From positions 14,280,029 to 14,344,028 of the forward strand of contig CM075942.1 of assembly GCA_038030265.1 (NCBI GenBank): a stretch of 64,000 nt of DNA. Direction: 5' to 3'. The position numbers were made by a program, and so were the translations under genes. This stretch comes from Corythucha ciliata (taxonomy: Eukaryota; Arthropoda; Insecta; Hemiptera; Tingidae). Shown here in pieces: positions 53,080-64,000 of this stretch (its first letter is position 1; each line of letters starts with the position of its first letter). The notes beneath the pieces were generated by a model. It saw only the letters and a program-made list of their open reading frames with translations. It did not search any database and was not told where the DNA came from.

Positions 53080-53841
53080 CCTGTTTGTCACATTCAATTC
53101 AAGGCTTTGGAATGTACGCTCGTTGTAGCGCGTTAATTTAGCGCCTCTCGAAAATGCTTCCAGTGGACGACCGGCCTAAGGGAAATGGCTACAAATAAAG
53201 AACGCTTGCTGCGACGAAAGATGACACTCTATACTCCTCCATGATCAGGATTTGTGCTCGATATTATCCTAACTTGGATGTAAAAGTGCTTAAGAATCCC
53301 CTTCCCCCCAGATGGAAATCTCTAAATCCGTCCCTGTTACCGTATGTACCTACATTATTCCGGCAGAAATTGTTTATTTTCAAGCCCGAAAAGTTACTCC
53401 CATTTCAACGTGAATTCGTTTTACAGGAGTATAGGGTCCAATTCGGCAGAAGTGGTAAAATGGGTCTCACAGCGCGTGCGCCGCCTAGCGTTGGTGGTGC
53501 TGCGTGGAGGGTATTGGGGTCTCAAAACTCAAGCTCAGCTGCCACTTGCCAGCCAAAAAACGTATTCACGCTAAACTCCGTTTTTTTTTTGTTTTTTTGT
53601 TTTTATTTCCTGTCCTTTGTTCACAGGGCTAATGTAGACGCGGTATTTCTAAGCTGTGTTTCCGCGTGGTAGGGAGAAAGGAGAGATTTTTCCAGAATTT
53701 CTCCGTTTTTTATTGGTTTTTTCATAGAAACATATGGTTTTTATACTTTTTGACATCACGGCAAACGAACATTCCTAAAAATCTTAAAAATTTCGTGACA
53801 GGACAGAAAAGTCTCCGTGTGTACAGGGCTGTTTACACGTT

Positions 53842-54029
53842 AAGGGCGTGTTTACACGTTTCTATCTCATGGCTCAATTCCATTGACTCAATCAAATTGA
53901 AACGTGTAAACATGTTTTCCATGACATTGCTCCATCAAATTTCTATAATAAATGTGACGCTTGAGCCATTCAATGAAATGTCTTCCATCATATTGAGCAA
54001 TGAGATTGAACCGTGTAAACGAGACTTTA
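53842..54029. mobile_element. ~188-bp TIR element next to the right end of the 4.87-kb interval
   Basis: The left end 'aagggcgtgtttacacgttt' is mirrored by the right end 'ccgtgtaaacgagactt', with 'tctcatggctcaat' and 'attgagcaatgaga' pairing further in. It starts only 11 bp after the 34-bp inverted repeat at 53797-53830. TA may flank both sides. The 'gtttacac' tip resembles that of the element at 3839-4174. Confidence 0.65.
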
Positions 54030-57000
54030 GATATTACACAGTTCTTTCTACACACAAAACCCAAGCACAGAAAAATGCTTCAACCACAAGAATGTTCCAA
54101 CGACAATAAAGCTTCAACCACAAGCAATTGCGGGCAGGCACGGTTTTAAAATGGCAACATGTCTATCAAATCATATGGGTCATCCAAGAATCCACCAATC
54201 ATTTTCGAAAAAAATGGATGACAATCAAAAAATGCCCGTCCCTTATAGTACGTTTCATATAGCGAGTACGGAAACTGGAAAATATCGTGCGAGTTTTGTT
54301 TGACGAGCGTGGCGCAGCAGAGCGAGGCAATTACACGAGAAACGAGTATTTTACTTTCCTACGTGTTGTGAACGATTTTTTTCGTACCAATATGGTTTCA
54401 TATCGTAACAGTTCGAAACAATGTCACTTTCGAGGAGTGTTCTAGGTGCGGAAAGAAGCTCTTTCGGTATAAGTAGTACGAAAATAATAATAATTAAGAA
54501 AACGAAAACTTAGTTAATAATTAGACCGGACAAGCTTCAATCACAAGAAACCCTAAAAAAAAGCTCAGACTGTCAACCACCATGACAGCCTTCAGTAGAG
54601 TTCGGAAACGTTTGCTGGAGCTCCGGATGATGGAAAATCTCATGAATCCAAACAACCACCCTCGCAGTAGGCAGCCCTACTGTCCCTCGCCCCTCGTCAT
54701 ACCTCCTTAAGAAGACCAATTCCGCCCATCATGGGACCCGCGGAACTGGGATTTTCGTCAGGCTGAAAACCTTGTAATTTTACAGCCAGAAACTGATTTT
54801 TCACCTCAGAAATCACAATTTTTCGTCATTCAACCCACAAAACTGACGACACGACCTGATATGCAACGAGAACAAAAATACAGTCAACTTGTGGAACTGT
54901 TTTTCCTTTAAAACGAAAACTTTGTTAATAATTAGACGCGACAATGAACCGCCAAATTGTTTTCAATGTCTTTTACAAAGACGTCTCTCGTTAAGCTTTA
55001 TAAGCCAAGTTTAATGAATTTCACACGCGTGCTAAGGTTTGCAAAGCGAGTCTGCTGCCGTGGCTTCAAAGAGAAGAAACTTTACTTGAATGTTAAGTTC
55101 CAGTAGCAGTAGGTACGTTAGTATGTACGCACTGAAATAGTTTTACGCGACCGGGGAATGAGAGAGATGTTGGGCGAGTGAAAACAATGGATAGGTGCTT
55201 TGAATTTCGTAGGTTAACTATTTCGAAATAATTGAGTTATTGTCGATTAACGAATTAGCTGTAAATAACGGTGAATTAATCCATAGTTAGGAGGGAAATT
55301 CTTAGACTCTTATTGAGCTAAGGAACTTGACATCAAGGATTTTTTGAGTTCAAGGAACGTTCATAAATACGGGCATTGGACGCTACGCACGAATATCTCT
55401 TTTTTAGTGGAGTAAGTGATTACTGTATCATCTGGCTCTCCTAACTAATTCAAGACTAATCCCTCATGCTCTCACTACAAACAGAAACTTGAGGAAACGA
55501 ATAAAGTTCAGATATAACACCGAACGCGTCATATATCAGAAGTTGAAAATAAGACTTCGCATCATTTATTAGCCGTAAATCCACGTCTTTCACGACGTGA
55601 AGGCGGGCTGAATCATGCAAATAAGAAATTTTCATCCCTTTTCCCCGAACATCGGAGGTCTGGAGTTCTTCGCGTCGAAATTATTAACAATGCACCGCGA
55701 TATTATAAATGAGCCTATGCTAGTCAAGAGCTTAAGAGCACCGTCATGCCCCCCTCCCTACCCACCGCCCCAACGTTTTCAGCAATTCCTTCGGGTCCTT
55801 CGAAAATTATACATTATCCGGCTGTAGAACGGTTTCTGGGAATGATGACGAGGGAGAGGGAAGGAGGGAGATTCATAAATCAACCGGCTTGGAGTTGTTC
55901 GTAGGGGGGGGGGGTTGATGGGTTGAGAGGGGGAACAACTGCAGGTTTTTCTAGAAAGCTTAATACATTAAATAACGTAATGGTGTGAAGGGAATGGAGC
56001 TTCTACTGTCTGGAAAACTAGATTAAGATGTTTAATCTCCTTATCTTTTCTTTCTGTTTCTCATAGTTATGTTATGATATTTTATTTGTTTTTTCTCGCT
56101 AATGCTTCTTTGCTATAAATAACAACCTGAAAAGTCATCTTTGAGTGGTAACTGAGCCCTACTATAAGGACAACGGGTAGTCCATGAAGGGAACATGGAA
56201 AATCCTGGAGAAAATGAATATCGGAGCGCCCGTCCGTTCTTGATCTGGGTGCTCAAGTGACAGCATCTCAGAAGGCGTCTCGTCTCTCGCTGGAGTCGGA
56301 GCTCCCGAATTCACTCGACCTTCTATTTCTGAATCGGGGAAGTCCCTCTCCCAAGAAACGCAGATGTATTTTTATTGTTTCGAGTTTTCCTACCTCAAAA
56401 TCGGATAATTTGAAACTCTTAATTCATCTGAAAGTCCCTAATGCAACCACTGTTGTAACTACGGGGATTTACAGGCAGTCCAAGCCGTAAAAAAGGGAAT
56501 ATAAACGAGAGACCGGAGTAGCGGTCGTAAACTTAAAGCGGAATTACCAACGAGAAATCAGTGATTATCCAACCGGCATTTCCAAACTTACAAGCTCTTG
56601 ACCCTTGAGTGAAAAAGAGAGAATTTTTCTGTTACTTTATTTATGAAAACGTCATAAATAACTAAAAAACGCAAATAACAGTTTCCTCCCCTTAGCAGAT
56701 GAATAATTTTCCCGTCCTTCTCATTTGTGGTGGAGGGGGGGGGGCTTAAAGTTAAAAGTGAAAGGCGAATTCCTCCTTGTCTTAAATTTGACCTCGAGAA
56801 AAATAAGGTTTTCTCTCCCCTCTCATCACGCAGAGATCCTTTGAGAAATCCTTTACGTGAGGGAACGATTCAAATAAAACATAAAGGCTCCAAGACCCTT
56901 TTTCAAAAGTAAGATTCGCCCAGATTTTCCCTGGCTAACTTACAAGATACTGAACGAGATAAGAAAAGTAAACAGGAGGCGGGTTAGGATATATAAGTCG

Positions 57001-60000
57001 TCGTGTGGATTGTAAGAGAGCAAAAGGAGGAGTTACTTTGCATTCCACCGAGTAGCTGTTTGTCCTGATAGAGAGAGGAACATCCCCCACTTCCTCGGTT
57101 CCAGACCAACCTGAATACTGAACAGCCACTCTCTTTTTGCCGAGGGATTATTAATTTATACATCCGTTACCCTCTTTGCACCCCCGTCATTTCCATATCA
57201 AATACCCCCCCCCCCTACTCAACTAAACCTGCGCGGCAAATTCGTCCGTTTCCATTTCGTTAATTACCTATCGCACACCGTAGATTTGCCAATCCATGGA
57301 GGGCTGGGAGAATAATTTGGAGGAATACCTATAGCTATTAAAAAGAAAATCCCATAGTCTCTCAGTTATTCCATCAATTTGAATTCCTTACGATCGATCA
57401 ATTTCGACCGAACCACTATCTGCAGCATTCAAATAATAATTTGACACGAAATGCATGACACTCCACTCCCCAGGTTCACCATAAAAGGTTTCCCCTGTTA
57501 CGAATTTTGACACCCTTTCAGTTCCAACAATAAGGCACCCTTTACCCTTTAAGTTATATACTCTGTATGATGGTTTGACACGGGAAATATATGGAAAATA
57601 TAGCAGGGAAGTCCCCTCATCCCGACCAATCTAAAGGGTAAGTCGTGTTTTTGACCCTTTTTTCTGTGAAAAAAATAAAGATCGAAATTGTTCTCCCTCA
57701 GACGGTTCGAAATAGTAGATAATCATTTAATTAAGGTAATTGAAATATCTTGAGTTTGCTCGAAGTATTTATCTCGAAGGGAATCAGCTCTCTTAATTCT
57801 TTCTTCCATTAAGTGAACAGGTATAATTACGAGAGCTTTCTTAGGTTTAAGAAAAACATTCCCAACTGATAAAAACGTTCTCGCCTTTAAAAAATGAGTC
57901 TGTAATCAACTCGTTGACACGAAGATTTTGGTCAATGAAAATTTACGCGCTAGAGGTTGGGTGAATGCTCCCGCCTCTTCCCAGTAACACAGATGTTGAT
58001 TGGAGCCCCTTCCCCACCTTAGACACTAATTTTTATATTATTACAAACTAAATTAGCTCTTTGGGCCACATCCAGATTTTGGAAGCCTCGTAGTTTTTGA
58101 GAGAGGCAAATTCAAGATTTCCAGGGCAGCCAAACTAATCAGACGAATAGGGGGGAGGGGTAGAGGGCCATCCTCCGTCACTGAAATAACGAATATTTTT
58201 TGAAAACTGTCCGCCACACTCCTTTCCAGGATAAAAAATTGTTAATTGGGTCCCTGTAAAATCCCAACTCATTCAACTTCTATTTCCACCTGTGGGGAGA
58301 AGTCAAGAGCGCCCAGCCGTACCCAAGTGTTTTACGGGTTCTTAGTATCGCAAGGAACGTTAGACTAACTCGGTTGTTACATAAAATTCGGTAATTTGTG
58401 TTTGAGTGACCAGGAAAATGCTCGAATCTGTGTTTTTTAACTCACTCCCCTATTCTAATAATTAATGCAACTGGATGTAGATCATGGGGGGGGGGGGGGG
58501 ATAAATTCACTCCAGTAGCTGAGGGCCGGAAAAATGTGTGTGCGTTTTTTTTTTCGTCGTCCCTGGAAGCTGGGAAAAACGAGATGTTAAAGCGAGATGT
58601 AAAGCGCCTGTTTTGTCACGGTGGAGGCGGGGGCATGTTTTAGCCGGAATGTTCCCCGGTACAATCCAGCACTTTCAACGGTGGTCAGGTGACCCTCTTC
58701 GTCACGGTGTAAAGTAAAATCACCAGTTTTTCGACAACTAATGATTTCCCAGGCTGAAAAGTCTGTATAGCTGAGGCATTCATCATGATCCTTTCTTGGC
58801 TGTGCAGTAGTATGTTCTGTGGGGAGGAAAGCCAGCGCCCGGTAAAAGTCAATGCGCAGTGCTAATAAAGGGATAGAAAGATGCAAATATTTATCACGAT
58901 ACTTCAGCGAAATATACATATATTGAATAAAAAGAAATATTCAACGCAGGCATGAGGGAAGTGGGTATGATCGATCCAACTTTGCATAGAAAAGCTCCTT
59001 CGCAAATTTACATTACAGTTTTAAAAGTATCAAGTTTATGAGCACTGAATAGGAGTTTGCCCGTAAGGCAATAGATTTATTATCTCGGGTTTCAAACAAA
59101 ATTGAGATGTAATTTCAAGGCGATTTTGAAGAATAATTAAATTCAAAGAGCTGCTATTTCGTCATCTTTTGTTGTTGTACGTATAATGTGGGGGAAGGGG
59201 TAGAGGCGTCCATATTTTTTATCGTTAACTTTTCACCTCGCGTACAAATCAAATACTTTTTTGTTCTTTAAAAGATTCGGCTTCTCGACGACAGACGGGG
59301 GAAAATATTTTGTTTAATTCATGGGGCAGAGGCAGATTGGAAGCGAAAGTCGAAGTCAAATAGTGTCATCATTGCTTTATTGACTGAAAGGTGAAGAGGA
59401 AAAGAAGATAAACCTTTTCAATAATGTATAAAGCGATAAAAAATACGTATCATGTTCCTATTCTTCACCATGAAAAAAGTGAACTTTTTTATCTTTATTT
59501 ATTTTATTTTTTTAGAGCGCTCCGAAGTTTTCTACGTGTGGCTTATTAAGTAACTTTTAATGCAAAAGTAGCGTGAACGGTGAGGGGAAAAAATCTAATG
59601 AGCCCCGTTGTATGAGCACTTTCCAAGCCGTTTGTTAAAGACGTTCTTTTATTCAGTGCACCCCCACCTCCACGGGGTTACGATTTTTGGCTCGTGATCA
59701 CGATCGTCATCATGAAAAAAGCTCGTACATTTCAAGAAAACTCGTTGTTTTCTGTTCTACAACGCTATTTTACATGTTTTCTTCGCCAGCTGCAGCAGTC
59801 ATCTCTTGAATAAACAAATTCTCCCCCCACACCTAGGGGAAAAGATAAGAGGAAAATAAAGGGGTGTGCTTCTGCCAAACAGGAATGGGGGGGGGGCGGT
59901 GAGGTTTTGGAGAAACATTTGCAGTTCTTTTCCAACCACCCTCTTACTGTTTTCAGCCCCTTTTTTCCTCTACCCAATAGAGGGGTGACATATTGGGTTG

Positions 60001-63000
60001 TGGATGAAGTTGTAAATGGCCTGGTAACAATCGCTGCTCCACCCTAGATTTTCCTTAAACCCCGCGGTTAAATTTGCCTAAAAAGGCACGCTACGCGACG
60101 ATGCCCTATATGTATAGAAAATAATGGGTGCGAGCATGCTTGAAATGGAGAAAATCCGTACAGCTAACAACGTAACGAAAACTGTCTTATTAAAAGTACT
60201 TCATTAAAGCCAATAATATCCAACACTTTAAAACGTGTCTGTATAATTACTAGGAACATCGTTATAATTTGGTTGAATATGGAGTGCGAGAGTTTTACCT
60301 GTTAACACCAATTAGCGCGGAGGATGGAAGAAGCGAAATTCCAACGAGAATTGGATGATGAGAAAGTGAGAACAAAAGGTGTGCGTGTGTGTGTTAGGTT
60401 CTTAGGTTGACGTTAGCGAAGCGTTTTGTTCGAAAGCACTCCCCCCGTTCACCACTACCCCGCGAGTGATGTATTGTCGCGTATAAATAAGTCCCTTGTC
60501 TTGTAAACGAGGTAGAACTGATGCACTTTTAAAAAGACATCTGTTTTTCACGTTCTTGAAAACACTTCGGATGGGGGGGGGGGCGGGATCGAGCTGGGGA
60601 ATTGGCATGTTTTAAGGGCGTTTTAAAGCTTCTTCGCAAATTTACATCCCCCCCCCCCCTAGTGGCATTTAGTGGCCTAAATCCCGAAGGCCACTTTGTC
60701 GACATTGGAACGGTGCTGTGAATATGTTACTTGAAAAGTAATTTATTGCGCGTCCCTTCATGTAGTCTCATAGTATTGAATGCCGAGGAGACCTCTGATC
60801 AAGGTAGTTGTTTGTCCCCATAACTTTGAATACAATCTTCTAGAGAGATACGTTTTACGCCTAGAAGTAAAATTACGCGTCTTCCACCTGTGCCCAAGTA
60901 ACTTAACCCCTCGACGTCATTTTCCTTGCTGTCTTGCAACAATGATGCAAAGTGCCCAAACGTTTAAAGGCTGTACCATCTCAAGGTATTGTTTTAAGCC
61001 TAATTTTAAACTTTTCCATTTGCTGCTTTCAGCGCTTTTGATGCATCCTTCTAACTGATAATACAGAGAGAAAGAGAGAGAGAGAGTGGCTGACACTAAA
61101 CAGCTCATGAACTTCCTCTTAACTTAGTTAACTCAAGAAGTTAACTTTTCTATAAATTCTTTACAGTCGGTTGGTGGGGGAGGGGATTATACGAGGAAAA
61201 ACTGCTACCCTTCTTTCTAAAAGTGAAAATTTTCTATGTTTGGGTAATAAGCATATACCCCAGTTGCCACTCTTTGTTAAACGTATCGACAGGGACGCAA
61301 TATACTGCGCGACGTGTTTTCCATCAAATCGAGCCATTTACATAGGATTGGCTTTTGTTTCTTCGAGAGGGGTTTTTTATATATATATGAAGGAGTGTCG
61401 ATTGTGAAGCTGTGAGGTAAAGAAGGGGGGAGATCCTTCAAAATAAGAGCAGGAGTGAGGTGGTGGAATCCTTTAAAACACCCATTGTTTGCTCCAGTCT
61501 TCCAAGATTTGAATAATCGTAACCCATTCAACATTTAACCCCCCACCCCACCACCACTGTACAACCCTTTTGCCAAGGCATAGATTTTGAGAGATCAGCC
61601 CCTGTCGAGTACAGAACCCAAGAAAAGCGAGTTGAGAAGGATCCGTGTCTCACCGGAAAGCTCCCAACGGCCGATCTCTCGACGAATTAGCTCGAGGGTC
61701 AAATGCTATCAGTAAATTCATTAAACATTCACCGAAATCCACCTTCCTTTTACCCTTACGCATAACTTCCTCGTCTATTCGTCCCCGACCCTTCCCCCAC
61801 CGCTCATCGCTTCCTTCGCTCTCATTAGCATTTCTGTCAAGCTTCGATTTCACCCTCTATTTGCTATGCTACCGTGACTCGACCGGGTGAGGCAATTGAA
61901 TTATTGAGAATGGCCATAAAACTTAAAAAGCGAGGAGTTTTTCAGATTATCCTTTCTATTAAAACCACAAAATCCTTCGTGAATACTTCATTGAGCAAGC
62001 GCTAATCTGTTTGGATAAAAAGCGAAATTCTCTAGCTTGGAGCTCCTGAAACATGGCATTACGCGTGCATTGTGCGAATGTCTCCCTCGCGTGCATTACG
62101 TAGAAATATGGAACGTCGGACGTTAGCCTATTGACTTCTATATGGGAATCCGTTGCCAAATTTGAAAGCCATGAGAATTATTCCCGTCCCCTCACATTCT
62201 TTCAACGCACCAAGAGGGCCTTGGTAGTCTCGCTTTTCTTCTCTCTTACGCAATGCTTTAGCTCAATGCCCCAATTTGAAAAATATACTTTTCCTTTTCG
62301 TCGTTCTTTTTAAGTAAAATGGCCTGATGGTGCCTCAATAAAAACATCATGCATTTCTCAAAAGCGGAAGGGGGGAGGGACTTCTCGTTGACGATTTCTC
62401 TTTGCATTCACAGACTTTTCTCCTTAAAAGCATCCTAAGCTTAGGTTTCACTTAAATCGTGAGGTAGTACTAAACCTCTGGCCCTCTTAAGCAAAACAAG
62501 AAAAGAAAAAAAATTGCCTTGCATCGTGTTTAAAAGGCAAGGGGTGAGGAGTTAAGGGCGAGTCGGGGGAAGAAAGGCAGGTAATTACTGTAGCTATAAG
62601 GCGGTTGGTGGTGCGGGGGTGGGAAACCGTAATAGTTACACCGCATTAACTCTTGCCTACGTTGGCTATAGTGGTGACGGCAGAATTCTGCCAAGTTGCC
62701 GGGGCCCTTTATTTTATTTTCTTTCTTCAGGATCTCCATTGAGCTCCGTTAAATTAATTTCTACACTGTTTCACACTGACTCGGAGACGCATTGGTCCAA
62801 AATAATACATTTTGACGATTCTTCCGATATTTTGTTTGTTCCAGCAGTTACTGCGGGATAAATCGTACCATATAACACGCTTTTCTGAATGAAAATATTA
62901 GTTCTTGGAAAAAATAAAAAGTTTTTTGTGGTTGAAGCTCTTTGTGGCTGTCGGCCCGGGTTCTCATCATGCCGCAAGATCATCTCGGGTGACTTTGGTT

Positions 63001-64000
63001 CGCCGGGGGTATAAGAGATCCATGGGCGAACTGGGATCGTTATGCAGCGGCACCTCCGCCAGGGGTATGGGGATCAGTTTAGTCCTCTTTATAAGCGTAA
63101 TTTTTATTCCGCGATTGATTTCTAAAAAAAGTTGTTATTTTCCGAACCCGGGACCAGTCGGTTACAAACATTGAAATTTTCGGTGTCAGTTCAACTGATT
63201 GCTTTTACATACAGGCAGACGTCGTGAAAGGACACTGAATTTACTGGAAAATGCGCTTCAGGTGGTTAATTATGAATCAAATTAGTCGTCTTTTGATTCT
63301 AATTCGTCCACAATTTGTGAATATCGAGCGAAGACTGGGGGAAGATAAGCTGCCGTGGGAAAGAAATATCCCAAGAGAATCAAAGTTACAGTTTAACAGT
63401 GTTCGACAAGTCTCACGGCAGTTAGCCCTTGAAGTAAAATAAATTCCTCGAGGTTTCCTTGGAAATGGTTTACTGGGCGAGTTCAGTTTATCTAGCACCT
63501 TCCGGATTTTAGGATGAGGTGAAAGGGAAGGGGGAGTCAAATTGCTCGAGGGAAGCCTATTTTCGATATAAATTGTATCAATTGAAGGCGGCGAACTTGA
63601 GTAATGGTGATATGTGTAGAATGTAATGGCGATGTGGCGGGGGGTTAACGATCGATCGCGGGGAGGGGGGGGGGTTCGTCCGCAAAAGACGTTTAATAAT
63701 CAGGGCAAAAGGAGTAATATATTCTAGAGGCGTATCAAGTGGATGTGTGTGTGTTAGAGAGAGTCATCCCCCCCTCCGTCGGTGGACACTAATCACATCG
63801 ACTTAGCTCAACAGTTCACGTTTTCAATTAATTTCCACGTCACGACCCACAAGACTTCGGCCAAAGAGCTTGATGGCCACTGTGAAACTTACTCGCGAGG
63901 TCCGATTGATTAAACAGAGAGACCGTGGAGTAATTTGAAGCGACATTTTCAAGGATGTTGGCGGTGGGGGGGGGGTGAGCGGGCGGGCACCTTTGTTGAA
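54030..64000. other. Gene-poor, simple-sequence-rich DNA to the end of the window
   Basis: I see no exon that matches a known family. The longest frames (for example 58587-58919 minus) lack recognisable motifs and splice support. The region has an 'aaccacaag' minisatellite patch at about 54040-54130, G or C runs of nine or more (near 55905, 57206, 58487, 60573, 60650, 63665, 63966), and a GA microsatellite near 61066-61087. It may be intergenic or part of a very large intron. Confidence 0.5.

Larger units (their letters stand above)
48957..53830. mobile_element. 4.87-kb interval bounded by 34-bp terminal inverted repeats
   Basis: The left end 48957-48990 starts 'agccgtgtacacacggagac' and the right end 53797-53830 finishes 'gtctccgtgtgtacagggct'. 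The two are inverted copies with one mismatch in 34. Between them lie a GC-rich repeat-like segment (about 49500-49960), a 1.6-kb foldback element (50477-52090) and a 419-bp foldback (52661-53079). No transposase frame is visible. This could be a large non-autonomous or gutted DNA transposon with later insertions, or two separate elements whose ends happen to face each other. Flanks 'ctgtta' and 'gtttac' give no exact target-site duplication. Confidence 0.55.

Noticed and set aside
58587..58919. 110-codon open frame on the minus strand
   Set aside because: No similarity to a family I know and no donor or acceptor that would extend it.
61645..61890. 81-codon open frame on the plus strand with a hydrophobic C-terminus
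   Set aside because: No signal peptide, no homology that I recognise, and simple-sequence surroundings.

Overview
This window is nuclear DNA from an animal, most likely an invertebrate. The protein-coding genes are split by many GT-AG introns, from 60 bp to about 4.7 kb long. Each gene matches a conserved metazoan protein family, there is a eukaryotic tRNA with internal pol III boxes, and the mobile elements are a jockey-type LINE and many small inverted-repeat DNA elements. I cannot name the species. Gene and family names come from remembered family sequences; no database was searched.

Layout. 1-4630 is repeat-rich non-coding DNA with a tandem duplication and an inverted-repeat element. 4631-19700 (minus) is a 19-exon TBC1D9-type Rab GTPase-activating protein, 1109 codons, in phase at every junction. 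20818-22570 is a 5'-truncated jockey-like retrotransposon with a 15-bp target-site duplication and two nonsense codons. 22586-25668 is degenerate minisatellite DNA with a SINE-like insertion. 25669-28206 (minus) is LIN37, a subunit of the MuvB/DREAM cell-cycle repressor. A 472-bp intergenic region separates it from 28679-35328 (plus), NCBP3, the alternative nuclear cap-binding subunit. 35536-38463 (minus) is GLOD4, convergent with NCBP3, and an antisense tRNA-Gln(TTG) lies in one of its introns. 38826-39952 (minus) is MRM3, a mitochondrial rRNA 2'-O-methyltransferase. From about 40 kb to 64 kb I find no exon I can defend. That stretch holds a 4.87-kb interval bounded by 34-bp near-perfect terminal inverted repeats, a 1.6-kb foldback element with another element nested in it, other small inverted-repeat elements, and many runs of nine or more G or C.

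The genes are housekeeping or regulatory (vesicle traffic, cell-cycle transcription, mRNA cap handling, mitochondrial ribosome maturation) and are not one pathway. NCBP3, GLOD4 and MRM3 all lie on human 17p13 as I recall, so part of this order may be ancient linkage.

The most unusual feature is the non-coding DNA. Introns and spacers are filled by two interleaved degenerate minisatellites of about 30-37 bp. Motif A reads roughly 'ctcaattttagccgcgaatt' followed by 'agcgcttttt'. Motif B reads roughly 'gccaaccccgcgaaat' followed by 'tggttttt'. A dispersed repeat (three copies) and at least ten palindromic or TIR-bounded elements are also present.
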